Source: Caldisericota bacterium (GTDB lineage: Bacteria; Caldisericota; Caldisericia; Caldisericales; Caldisericaceae). Taken from it: DNA of 15,425 nucleotides. Shown here piece by piece: positions 1 to 7,148 of this stretch. The position numbers and the translations under genes were made by a program. The stretch's first letter is position 1. The number at the start of each line of letters is the position of its first letter. The notes beneath the pieces are model-generated. The model did not search any database. It was not told the origin of the DNA and saw nothing but the letters and a program-made list of their open reading frames with translations. The stretch lies in assembly GCA_030642335.1 (NCBI GenBank), contig DAOWNX010000007.1:1-15425 (forward strand), given 5' to 3'.

Positions 1-597
1 CAAAAACATCTAACTTGCTTTTTACAAAAAGTATTATTTTTGTTGCCTCATCCTCTATTTCCTTCTTAAAATTCTCATCTTTCAAAAATTTTAAGTTAAT
101 AACTACATTGTAAAAAGCACCCCGAGTAGCAGTATCTGCGAGAAGCAATGCTACTCCTACGTCACTTATAGCTGAATCCACTGTAGTGTTTATCACAAAA
201 TCAAAATAATCAAACACCTCTTTAACGTTGCGCATCACCTCAAGTGGTACAAGAGACGCAGCCTTCAGTCCTAATTGTATTTCCTTCCTTCTATGCTCTT
301 TTTCTTCCTTCTCTTTCCTCGGCATTTTATATGCCGCCATCACCTTATCAAAAGCATTTGCGTCTTCGTCCACAAGCAAAATCAGCTTTTTTGATAATCT
401 ACTACACTTTTTTGCTACCTCTTTACATTTTTCTACTTCGTCCGGGTCACCTTTCTTTTTTAAAGAAATCTGCAAAACCATTTCAATAAGAGCTGCGCTC
501 ATCGAGCCAGTTAAAGCAGCTACACTTCTCCGCCGGGAGTAGGAGTATCTAACGCTAGTTTTCTAATGAAATCTTTTACAGAGAGTTCTGTAAGCAT
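1..597 (-). pseudogene. Formiminotransferase-cyclodeaminase-like protein (FTCD_C family), frameshifted and cut by the window edge
   Basis: Reading leftward from ATG at 597, the protein begins MLTELSVKDFIRKLA and reaches the TPTPGG of the family's glycine-rich folate-site motif, then hits TAG at 522-520. Removing one base from the frame near 528 restores the expected continuation (SVAALTGSMSAALIEMV) and an open frame of about 175 codons to the left edge. The family (PF04961) includes formimidoyl-THF cyclodeaminase and methenyl-THF cyclohydrolase (FchA), cytoplasmic folate C1 enzymes of about 180-210 residues, so nearly the whole gene is present. An AGGTGA ribosome site lies 5 nt before the ATG and overlaps the stop of the preceding DUF364 gene, so the two are co-transcribed. 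At the break the sequence reads GGAGAAGTG where GGAGGAAGTG would encode the usual Gly-Gly-Gly-Ser. The rest is well conserved, which points to a very recent mutation or a sequencing error. Which folate reaction it performs cannot be told. Confidence 0.85.
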
Positions 598-601
598 AGC
601 T

Positions 602-1309
602 TCACCTTTTTTCTCTAAACCGTATTATATATTGAAGGTACTTGCTAAAATCTTTCAAATGAGCTCCTTGGGAAACAGTGATCAATACCTTTGTGGGATT
701 TAGTACTGTACTTCCAGCAAGCGCATCCACGCCATACTCAAATAAAACATCACTCATTATTACGGATGGCCCAAGTAATATTGTATAACAATTTTTAGAT
801 AATTCAAGTAGTCTCTTGTAAGTTTTATTAACAAATACACTCCCCGAAATTACCACTATATCCGCCCGTGGAATAAGAAACTCAGATGCAGTATCGGGAT
901 AATCACCTTCCTTTGGCGCTTTCTCTATAATTTCTAAAGACTTTGCTCTGTTTTTTATCTTACCCAACCTGGGAAAATGCCCGATGAACACAATTTTCTT
1001 ACCTTGCGCAATTTCCTCAATGTAATCTAATCCATTAATTTTCTCCCCGACAGGGTCTATTAAAGAATTAATGGCAGCAACTCCAATGCTTGCCTCAGTT
1101 GGATTCCAGGATTTTGAAAATTGAGCAATTTCCTTTGCACTTTTACCGATAAGTTCGCCTGTAAATCGAGTGAACATATGATATGTCTCAGGGAAATTTA
1201 ATCCAAACCCACAATTCCTGCTTTCAATCACAGTCCAGTTTTTACCGACACGTACGTCTTTAATAGAAAAATCAGTCAATGTCTGGAGAATTTCATCGAA
1301 AATTTTCAT
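602..1309 (-). CDS. DUF4213/DUF364 domain protein (putative metal-chelation family)
   Basis: This 235-residue protein has the two-part architecture of the family: an N-terminal DUF4213 segment (about residues 1-90, with the CGFGLNF stretch) and a C-terminal Rossmann-like DUF364 segment (about 95-235). The second half carries the marks GHFPRL, EGDYPD, the beta strand ADIVVISGS, and LLGPS. The family is annotated as putative heavy-metal chelation on structural grounds, and its biochemical role is not established. I place the start at ATG 1309 (MKIFDEIL) rather than an in-frame ATG at 1339. No ribosome site precedes either, the DUF4213 homology begins at the former, and a promoter sits just upstream of 1309, with the 1339 ATG lying inside it. 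The gene is followed 4 nt later by the cyclodeaminase-like gene, forming a two-gene unit divergent from the dehydrogenase operon. Function stays open. Confidence 0.85.
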   Translation of the reverse strand: MKIFDEILQTLTDFSIKDVRVGKNWTVIESRNCGFGLNFPETYHMFTRFTGELIGKSAKEIAQFSKSWNPTEASIGVAAINSLIDPVGEKINGLDYIEEIAQGKKIVFIGHFPRLGKIKNRAKSLEIIEKAPKEGDYPDTASEFLIPRADIVVISGSVFVNKTYKRLLELSKNCYTILLGPSVIMSDVLFEYGVDALAGSTVLNPTKVLITVSQGAHLKDFSKYLQYIIRFREKR

Positions 1310-1318
1310 CGTAAATAC

Positions 1319-1346
1319 ATAATAAAAGCTTTTTTCCATTAGTCAA
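1319..1346 (-). promoter_or_regulatory. Promoter for the DUF364 unit, apparently leaderless
   Basis: On the minus strand, TTGACT (1346-1341), a 16-nt spacer and TATTAT (1324-1319) form a good sigma70-type promoter. Only 9 nt separate the -10 box from the ATG at 1309, so transcription should start within a few bases of the start codon. There is no ribosome site. The -35 and -10 calls are direct observations; leaderless initiation is inferred. Confidence 0.55.
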
Positions 1347-1371
1347 GTCGTAAGTCATAAAAAAATGATAG

Positions 1372-1399
1372 TTGCAAATATTTTTTCCTTTTGTAAAAT
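1372..1399 (+). promoter_or_regulatory. Promoter for the dehydrogenase-TagA-CsaB-ComFC operon
   Basis: TTGCAA (1372-1377) and TAAAAT (1394-1399) are separated by 16 nt. Transcription would begin near 1406, leaving a leader of about 29 nt before the ATG at 1435. A perfect 10-bp palindrome, AATTGCAATT (1397-1406), covers the end of the -10 box and the expected start point and could be an operator, though it is short and AT-rich. Confidence 0.5.
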
Positions 1400-1424
1400 T
1401 GCAATTAGTTAGTAATGCTTTTGC

Positions 1425-1430
1425 GGAGGA
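1425..1430 (+). promoter_or_regulatory. Ribosome binding site fixing the dehydrogenase start at 1435
   Basis: GGAGGA ends 4 nt before ATG 1435. The frame is open further upstream, but that extension has no ribosome site, lies over the promoter, and precedes the normal N-terminal dinucleotide-binding strand of the family. Confidence 0.85.
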
Positions 1431-1434
1431 AAAT

Positions 1435-2730
1435 ATGAAAAATATAGCAGTATTAGGATTAGGTTTTGTAGGATTACCGTTATCGCTCACATATGCAATG
1501 TGCGGAAAAAAAGTATACGGCATTGATATAAATAGTGAATATGTTAAAGGTCTTAAAAAATATAAAACACACATTATTGAAAAATACAAAGGCAAAACAA
1601 TAGAAGAAATTTTAGAAAACACAGTAAAAAAAGGTCTTTTTGTCCCCACAAACTCGGTCGAGGAAGGCCTTAAAAATGCAGATAAAATTATTGTCACCGT
1701 AGGAATTCCTATTACAAATGGCGTACTGCAAAAAGAAATCTTTAATGCTGCAATAAAATCAATAGGGAAGAACCTCAAAAAAGGAGACCTTGTGCTTATT
1801 CGCTCCACCGTACCACCTGGCACTACAAGAGAAGTAGTACTGCCTATCCTTGAAAAGGAAAGCAAACTAAAGTGCTCAAAAGATTTTTATTTAGCATACT
1901 CTTCAGAACGCATTGCGGAAGGAAAAGCATTTGAAGAATTTCAAACTATGCCAGTAGCAGTTGCAGGAATAGATAAAAAAAGTACGAATAAAGCATATAA
2001 ACTGCTAAAAATAATAAATAAGGAAAATATAATGGTTGCAACAGAGCCAGAAGTTGTAGAAATAGCAAAACTCATTGAAAATAGTTCAAGAGATGTAAAC
2101 ATTGCACTTGCAAATGAACTTGCTTCACTCACAGAAAAAATGAATATCGATACTGTAGAGGTAATAAATGTAGCAAATACACACAAGCGTGTACATCTGC
2201 TCAAGCCTGGAATCGGAGTAGGAGGACACTGTATCCCATATTCCTCCCTCTACATCTTTAATAAAACAGATAAAATGAAATTACCGATGGAAATTTTACA
2301 TACAGTAAGAGAAGTAAATCAACAAAGACCAAGAAACATCTTAAATTGTTTAGAAAGTACATTAAAAAAAATAGGCAAAGAAATTGAACACAGTAAATTT
2401 GCAATCCTCGGAATAGCAATGAAAGATAACTCCCCTGATACTTCAGAAAGCCCGGCACTGCGATTAAAAGACCTTATACTACAAAGCGGCGGAGAAGTCA
2501 GTTGGTTTGACCCCAATGTAACGGGGAATTTCCCGCTAAAAAGAAATAGTATTCAGGAAACTGTAAAAGACGCCGATGTCATTATTCTCCCGATAAAACA
2601 GGGCAACATCAAGATAGAGCCCCGCAAATGGAAAAAATTAACCAAAAAAAATGCTATTATATTTGATGCAAGAAGACTCATCGACAAAGAAAAAGCAAAA
2701 AAATTGGGATTTATATATATGAGGATATGA
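1435..2730 (+). CDS. wecC: UDP-N-acetyl-D-mannosamine dehydrogenase-type nucleotide sugar dehydrogenase
   Basis: This 431-residue protein belongs to the UDP-glucose/GDP-mannose dehydrogenase superfamily, which oxidises C6 of a nucleotide sugar twice with NAD+ to give a uronic acid. The N-terminal Rossmann domain starts at once (AVLGLGFVGLPLS, GxGxxG). RSTVPPGTT and SSERIAEG are family motifs. The catalytic cysteine is Cys266 in GVGGHCIP, and the C-terminal UDP-binding domain contains ILGIAMKDNSPDTSESPA. The length is normal. Substrate is inferred from context: directly downstream lie TagA/WecG and CsaB, and the UDP-ManNAc-forming epimerase MnaA is elsewhere in the window, so UDP-ManNAc to UDP-ManNAcA is most likely. 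UDP-GlcNAc or UDP-glucose dehydrogenase cannot be excluded. It is the first gene of the operon, and its stop overlaps the next start as ATGA (2727-2730), indicating translational coupling. Confidence 0.88.
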   Translation: MKNIAVLGLGFVGLPLSLTYAMCGKKVYGIDINSEYVKGLKKYKTHIIEKYKGKTIEEILENTVKKGLFVPTNSVEEGLKNADKIIVTVGIPITNGVLQKEIFNAAIKSIGKNLKKGDLVLIRSTVPPGTTREVVLPILEKESKLKCSKDFYLAYSSERIAEGKAFEEFQTMPVAVAGIDKKSTNKAYKLLKIINKENIMVATEPEVVEIAKLIENSSRDVNIALANELASLTEKMNIDTVEVINVANTHKRVHLLKPGIGVGGHCIPYSSLYIFNKTDKMKLPMEILHTVREVNQQRPRNILNCLESTLKKIGKEIEHSKFAILGIAMKDNSPDTSESPALRLKDLILQSGGEVSWFDPNVTGNFPLKRNSIQETVKDADVIILPIKQGNIKIEPRKWKKLTKKNAIIFDARRLIDKEKAKKLGFIYMRI

Positions 2731-4175
2731 GGATAAACATTGCCGACATCCCCGTTGACAATATTACAATAAAAGAAGCAATCGATAAAATAAAAACCTT
2801 TCTACATAACAAAACACCGCGTTTTGCCGTAGCAATAAACCCAGAAAAAGTTCTTAAAGCAAAAAAAGATGACGAATTAGAAGAGATTTTGAAAAAAAGC
2901 GACCTGAACTTTGTCGATGGAATTGGAATAATCTGGGGATCAAAAATATTATACAAAAAGAAAATCAAAGAACGCATTGCAGGAATAGATCTGTTTATGT
3001 CCGTTTTAAAGCTTTCAGCCAAGAATAAATACAGAGTTTATCTACTTGGATCAAAAGAAGAAACAATAAAAAAAGCCATAACCGTAATCAAAAACAGTCA
3101 CCCACAAATAGAAATAGCCGGATTTCATAATGGATATTTCGAAAACGAAGAAAAAGTCGCTACTGACATAAAAAACAGCAATGCAGATATACTGTTTGTT
3201 GGCATGGGAAGTCCGAAACAAGAAAAGTTTATCTATAACAATCTAAATCGACTAAATGTAAAATTTGCCATGGGAGTAGGAGGAAGTTTTAATGTGCTGT
3301 CCGGTGAATTCAAAAGGGCACCACAAACTGTTCAAAAAATGGGGTTAGAATGGTTTTATAGATTCATCCTGAATCCGAAAAGATTGCCAAGAATTCTTTC
3401 ATTGCCAAAGTTTATCTTTTTGCTTACCTGGTACCCTGAAAGAAAAAAAGAGGAAATAAATTTTTTCAACATAACAATATCCAATAGGAATATGAGAAAT
3501 ACATTACATATCACAGAACAGTTTATCAAATCAAGGAAATTTCATCTCATTGTAACATTAAACGGAGAAATGGCTGGAAAAGTTTTTAAAGATAAAGCTT
3601 TTTTTGATATTGTCAAAAAAAGCGACCTTGTCATTCCAGATGGAATAGGTATCGTATGGGGAGCCAGAATGCGAGGAGAGCGAATCTTGCACAGAATACC
3701 CGGAGTAGAGTTCGCATGGCACCTTTTAGAGTTTGCAAATAAAAAAGACTACAAAGTATACCTGTTAGGAGCCAAAGAAAAAGTGTTAAAAAAAGCAGTC
3801 AAAAATATAAAGGATACCTTCCCAAATATCAATATAGTTGGCTTTCATTCTGGTTATTTTGACGAAAGGGAAGAGAAAAATATCATAAGAGAGATTAAGA
3901 AAAACAACACTCAGATACTGCTTGTTGGAATGGGAGGCGGAAAACAGGAAAAATGGATATGGCTCCACAAGGACGAATTAAATACACCTCTCAACGTAGG
4001 AATAGGGGGGTCGTTAGATGTCTGGAGTGGCAAAGTAAAAAGAGCCCCCAATCTTATCCAACGAATGGGATTAGAATGGTTGTATCGCATCATTATACAA
4101 CCCAAAAGGATTATAAGAATGGGAAATGTTATCTCATTTGCTTTCAGAGTAATGATGGGGAAAGGGGAAAGATGA
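2727..4175 (+). CDS. Tandem-duplicated WecG/TagA/CpsF glycosyltransferase (two fused domains)
   Basis: The 482-residue protein is twice the family's usual length of about 240 and holds two complete GT26 domains, roughly residues 1-240 and 242-482. TagA/WecG enzymes transfer ManNAc or ManNAcA from the UDP-sugar to undecaprenyl-diphosphate-GlcNAc at the inner membrane face. Both halves keep the family landmarks: DGIG, the R-x-x-G motif, VYLLG, GFHxGYF, KQEK, KRAP and GLEWxYR with the basic C-terminal patch linked to membrane docking. They differ at the active site. The C-terminal half has the V-T-x-N threonine (Thr277), Asp305 and Asp431 in GGSLDV. The N-terminal half has Ala36 in place of the threonine and Asn189 in GGSFNV in place of the aspartate, keeping only Asp64. 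Catalysis is therefore expected mainly in the C-terminal copy. A GAGG lies only 2 nt before the ATG, so initiation probably depends on coupling with the dehydrogenase. Confidence 0.93.
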   Translation: MRINIADIPVDNITIKEAIDKIKTFLHNKTPRFAVAINPEKVLKAKKDDELEEILKKSDLNFVDGIGIIWGSKILYKKKIKERIAGIDLFMSVLKLSAKNKYRVYLLGSKEETIKKAITVIKNSHPQIEIAGFHNGYFENEEKVATDIKNSNADILFVGMGSPKQEKFIYNNLNRLNVKFAMGVGGSFNVLSGEFKRAPQTVQKMGLEWFYRFILNPKRLPRILSLPKFIFLLTWYPERKKEEINFFNITISNRNMRNTLHITEQFIKSRKFHLIVTLNGEMAGKVFKDKAFFDIVKKSDLVIPDGIGIVWGARMRGERILHRIPGVEFAWHLLEFANKKDYKVYLLGAKEKVLKKAVKNIKDTFPNINIVGFHSGYFDEREEKNIIREIKKNNTQILLVGMGGGKQEKWIWLHKDELNTPLNVGIGGSLDVWSGKVKRAPNLIQRMGLEWLYRIIIQPKRIIRMGNVISFAFRVMMGKGER

Positions 4176-5191
4176 AAATTTTACTGACAGGGTACTTTGG
4201 CTTTGGAAATGCAGGGGACGAAATGATCTTTCATGTTATGAAAACAAAATTCGAGGACAAAGGACATTGCGTATATTCCCTCACAAAAAATCCGCAAAAT
4301 ATAAATGAATTCAAGAGAAACAGCATAAAAGCAATTTACTCTGCCATTAAAAAAAGTGATGTCGTAATCAGCGGAGGCGGAGGAATTCTACAAGACAAAA
4401 CAAGCTCAAAAAGTTTATATTACTACTTCTTTATCATAAAAGTTGCAAAATTGCTGCATAAAAAGACTGCCGTATTTGCGCAAGGGATAGGACCATTAAA
4501 TAAACAGACAAATAAAATTGCAGTAAAAAATGCCCTTAATAGGGCAGATCTTATAACGGTAAGAGATATCCATTCACAAGATATACTAAGAGACATAGGC
4601 GTCATAAAAAAAATCAATCTCACAAGCGATTTGGCCTTTCTTTACAAAGAGCAAAGAAGTATACCTATTCCGTTTGACCGTTTCGTTATCTATGCAATAG
4701 GAAAAGCCAGGAAAATGCCCCCATTAATAGTACTTGCAAATATTGGAAGCTATATCAAAAAAAGCACAGGCCTTCCGATAATTATCCTCCCTTTCTACCC
4801 GGAAAGAGACGGAGAAGTTGCAAGAAATCTATCAGCAATTTTAGAAAGCCCATTAATCACACCGGAGTATATTGAACAATACCCGTACATAATAGAAAAA
4901 AGCGAATTTGTCGTCGGAATGCGATACCACGCAATTCTCCTTTCAGCCCTGAAAGAAAAAGCATTTGTAGGCCTATCCTATGACCCAAAAGTTCGCTCCC
5001 TCATGGAAGAATTGGCAATAAATGGAATAGAAAGCTATGAAAATTTATCGATAAACGATTTTAAAAACGTATTTAACAAAAATTTCGCGAAAAGGGAAAC
5101 AATACAGAAAAAATTCAAAGAAAAATTAATTACTCTTAAAGAAAGGGCAGAGGAAAATTTTGACCTCTTTAGCAAAACATTTGGCCAATAA
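4172..5191 (+). CDS. csaB: Polysaccharide pyruvyl transferase CsaB
   Basis: The 339-residue protein belongs to the polysaccharide pyruvyl transferase family (PF04230). CsaB adds a pyruvate ketal from phosphoenolpyruvate to the ManNAc of a secondary cell wall polymer; the pyruvylated polymer is what SLH domains of S-layer and surface proteins bind. Seen here are the N-terminal GFGNAGDE loop (residues 10-17), the glycine-rich SGGGGILQD segment, FAQGIGPL, ILPFYPERD, and the C-terminal MRYHA motif with His253. Length matches the family. The start is ATG 4172, which overlaps the stop of the TagA fusion as ATGA. A longer open frame reaches back to about 3953, but that extension lies wholly inside the TagA gene and encodes nothing family-like. 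The 3' end overlaps comFC by 32 nt. The pairing with TagA strongly supports ManNAc in a wall polymer as the acceptor. Confidence 0.9.
   Translation: MKILLTGYFGFGNAGDEMIFHVMKTKFEDKGHCVYSLTKNPQNINEFKRNSIKAIYSAIKKSDVVISGGGGILQDKTSSKSLYYYFFIIKVAKLLHKKTAVFAQGIGPLNKQTNKIAVKNALNRADLITVRDIHSQDILRDIGVIKKINLTSDLAFLYKEQRSIPIPFDRFVIYAIGKARKMPPLIVLANIGSYIKKSTGLPIIILPFYPERDGEVARNLSAILESPLITPEYIEQYPYIIEKSEFVVGMRYHAILLSALKEKAFVGLSYDPKVRSLMEELAINGIESYENLSINDFKNVFNKNFAKRETIQKKFKEKLITLKERAEENFDLFSKTFGQ
5150..5154 (+). promoter_or_regulatory. Ribosome binding site supporting a TTG start for comFC
   Basis: GAGGA ends 5 nt before TTG 5160, inside the end of csaB. No ATG occurs in frame before the zinc-binding cysteines, and the next TTG (5181) has no ribosome site. 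Confidence 0.65.
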
Positions 5192-5810
5192 ATTTAATCC
5201 TTTAAATCTCTTGCTCCCTTCGCACTGTCTGATATGCGGGAAAAATACAGATGGAGAAAATATATGCGGTGACTGCAAAGAAAAAATAAGATACCTTGAA
5301 TACCCCTTAATTGAGCATAAGAAAAACATCTATTTTTATGCGATCACAGAATACAAAGGGACAATGGAAAAATCAATTAAAATATTAAAGTTCAGAAAGA
5401 GAAAAATCATTGCAAAAGATTTAGCCAATACAATAATTGATTTCGTAAGTAAAGAAAAGATGCAGTTTGAACATATAGGATTTGTACCCATGACACATTC
5501 CGAGACAAGGAAAAGAGGATTCAATCAAACATATCTGCTGGCAAAAGAAATTTCTAAAACAAATAAAATTCCTATTTTGAACGGACTGAAGAAAACAAAA
5601 GAAACTAAAAAACAGGTTGGATTAAATAAAAGAGAAAGAAAAGAAAATCTAAAAAGCGCGTTCAAAATGACCGATAAAATAGAAGGAAACATAGTGATCA
5701 TAGATGACGTCTACACCACAGGGAATACCGCAGCTGAAATCACAAAAGCAATCGCAAGAAAAACAAAATCAAATATTTACTTTATTGCTCTCGCAAGAAA
5801 GATAAACTAA
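5160..5810 (+). CDS. comFC: ComF family phosphoribosyltransferase-like protein (ComFC)
   Basis: This 216-residue protein has an N-terminal four-cysteine zinc site (Cys23, Cys26, Cys36, Cys39; CxxC twice), the ComF signature RKRGFNQTYLLAKEI near the middle, and a C-terminal phosphoribosyltransferase fold with the PRPP loop IIDDVYTTGNT (Asp182-Asp183). ComFC is needed for natural DNA uptake in several bacteria and binds single-stranded DNA and phosphoribosyl compounds; its exact chemistry is unsettled, and many non-competent bacteria carry it. The start is a TTG codon supported by a GAGGA site. The gene overlaps csaB by 32 nt and is last in the operon. Its presence in an envelope operon may reflect packing rather than function. 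The next gene is convergent, with a 20-nt gap. Confidence 0.9.
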   Translation: MTSLAKHLANKFNPLNLLLPSHCLICGKNTDGENICGDCKEKIRYLEYPLIEHKKNIYFYAITEYKGTMEKSIKILKFRKRKIIAKDLANTIIDFVSKEKMQFEHIGFVPMTHSETRKRGFNQTYLLAKEISKTNKIPILNGLKKTKETKKQVGLNKRERKENLKSAFKMTDKIEGNIVIIDDVYTTGNTAAEITKAIARKTKSNIYFIALARKIN

Positions 5811-5830
5811 ACAAACATAATACTGAATAA

Positions 5831-6946
5831 CTATTGCGCAGCAGCTTCTTGATATTCTTTTATTAATGAATCAAAAAGTTCTTTAACTGATACAATTTTG
5901 TTCACCCTCCAGGCATTGGCTCCAGAAAAAGCAAACCCATTTTCAAGAAAACCTTTTTTAGCATTTGTTAACGCAAGAGCAATGCAGTACGGAACTTTTT
6001 TATAATCACACATTTTTAAACATTTATACGTGCATGTAAAAGGTTGTTTCTTTCCCATTGCAACATCTTCAAGAAATTTATTTCTAATTGCTCTTCCCGG
6101 CAAACCTACGGGACTATCAATAATTATGATATCTTCTTTTTTGCACTTTATATATGCCTCTTTAAATTTGTCCGAAGCATCACATTCATCAGTGCCAACA
6201 AACCTTGTCGCCATCTGGACACCATCTGCGCCTAACTGCATAAATTTATGGATATCAGCACCAGTGTATATCCCCCCTGCCGCAATAACAGGTATATCTT
6301 TATTAAAACGCTTCGCGAAAGATTTCACCACAGAAATCACTTCCGGCAATATCTTTTCAAGGCTATACTTCTTATCATTGATCTGCTTCTTTGCAAAACC
6401 AAGGTGGCCACCGGCCATTGGCCCTTCAACAACTACTGCGCTTGGTACTTCGTTATAATGTCGCGCCCAGTAGGTAAATATGAGCTCGGCAGCTCTTGAG
6501 GAAGACACTATGGGAACAAATTTAGTTTTGATCTCTTTTGTGGTATTCATCATTGCCTTGAGGCTTTTTAAGGGGAGCCCTGCCCCTGCAAAAATTAAGT
6601 CTGCACCCTCTTCCACTGCAACACGGACAAGATTAGAGAAATCCGAAAGAGCTACCATTATATTAACACCGATAATGCCGTTTGTCTTCTTTTTCGCTTT
6701 TCTGATTTCTCTTTTCAACGCTCGTTTATTTGCTTCTTCAAAATTACTTCTGAAATCGGGTTCCAGCATACCAATTCCTGCTGCACCAATTACCCCTATT
6801 CCTCCCTCGTTTGTAACTGCAGAAGTAAGATTAGAGAGAGATATACCAACACTCATCCCTCCCTGAACAATCGGGATGTTAGCAGTCAAATCGCCTATTT
6901 TTAGAACAGGCATTTTTTTGCAAGTTTCATGACCCATTTTTGACAT
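5831..6946 (-). CDS. Nitronate monooxygenase / FabK-like FMN flavoprotein
   Basis: This 371-residue TIM-barrel flavoprotein belongs to the 2-nitropropane dioxygenase/nitronate monooxygenase family (PF03060), which includes nitronate monooxygenases and the enoyl-ACP reductase FabK. Visible are the N-terminal PIVQGGMSVG, EGGIGVIGAAG, the GPMAGGHLG loop with the conserved His181, and the phosphate/FMN-binding segments VIAAGGIYTG and GADGVQMATRFVGT. Near the C-terminus lies a cysteine cluster, Cys305-x3-Cys309-x3-Cys313-x7-Cys321, as in an anaerobe-type subgroup whose substrate is not defined. It is a single-gene unit: AGGAGG lies 7 nt before ATG 6946, and the gene has its own promoter. It may detoxify nitronates, reduce enoyl thioesters, or act on another substrate; there is no fatty-acid gene nearby to favour FabK. 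Family assignment is firm, substrate unknown. Confidence 0.9.
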   Translation of the reverse strand: MSKMGHETCKKMPVLKIGDLTANIPIVQGGMSVGISLSNLTSAVTNEGGIGVIGAAGIGMLEPDFRSNFEEANKRALKREIRKAKKKTNGIIGVNIMVALSDFSNLVRVAVEEGADLIFAGAGLPLKSLKAMMNTTKEIKTKFVPIVSSSRAAELIFTYWARHYNEVPSAVVVEGPMAGGHLGFAKKQINDKKYSLEKILPEVISVVKSFAKRFNKDIPVIAAGGIYTGADIHKFMQLGADGVQMATRFVGTDECDASDKFKEAYIKCKKEDIIIIDSPVGLPGRAIRNKFLEDVAMGKKQPFTCTYKCLKMCDYKKVPYCIALALTNAKKGFLENGFAFSGANAWRVNKIVSVKELFDSLIKEYQEAAAQ

Positions 6947-6997
6947 AACGAAACCTCCTATTTTAAGATATACAGATCAATTACATTCTCTAACTAA

Positions 6998-7024
6998 ATT
7001 ATAAAGCATCTACAAAAAAGTCAA
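6998..7024 (-). promoter_or_regulatory. Promoter for the flavoprotein gene
   Basis: On the minus strand, TTGACT (7024-7019) and a perfect TATAAT (7003-6998) are separated by 15 nt. The expected start near 6991 gives a leader of about 45 nt with a strong AGGAGG (6959-6954) before ATG 6946. The short spacer is the only weak point. Confidence 0.6.
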
Positions 7025-7120
7025 GTTGCATTTTTCCATTGAACGTTTAAGTGATGACAATTTCACATTCATTTTTAAATAGGCATCACCAGTACATCTC
7101 ATTAATTCAATGCATAACAT

Positions 7121-7148
7121 TTGAAATAAGGATGAAGCTTGCTATAAT
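7121..7148 (+). promoter_or_regulatory. Promoter for the BtuFCD-type operon
   Basis: TTGAAA (7121-7126), a 16-nt spacer and TATAAT (7143-7148) form a near-consensus promoter. Transcription would start around 7155, right at the AAGGAGGT ribosome site (7156-7163), so the leader is only about 14 nt and leaves no room for a cobalamin riboswitch. Between this promoter and the divergent one (7025-7120) I see only AT-rich sequence with one weak inverted repeat (GTGATG 7051-7056, CATCAC 7084-7089). Confidence 0.7.

Noticed and set aside
228..542. A 104-codon open frame on the plus strand over the cyclodeaminase-like gene
   Set aside because: It is antisense to a clearly recognisable conserved gene, has no ribosome site or family-like features, and is Ser/Phe-rich as expected from antisense of Lys/Glu-rich coding.
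520..600. Programmed ribosomal frameshift in the cyclodeaminase-like gene
   Set aside because: No slippery heptamer, no clear downstream pseudoknot, and the shift falls inside a motif whose third glycine is lost; a deletion or sequencing error explains it better.
3953..4171. A longer N-terminus for CsaB
   Set aside because: The extension lies inside the second TagA domain in another frame; the family N-terminus (MKILLTGYFGFGNAGDE) starts at 4172 with an ATGA overlap.
6030..6866. Open frames on the plus strand over the flavoprotein gene
   Set aside because: They are antisense shadows of a conserved 371-residue enzyme with a clear promoter and ribosome site on the opposite strand.
7051..7089. 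Inverted repeat GTGATG / CATCAC between the divergent promoters
   Set aside because: Only 6 bp arms with a 27-nt loop; too weak to claim as a terminator or operator.
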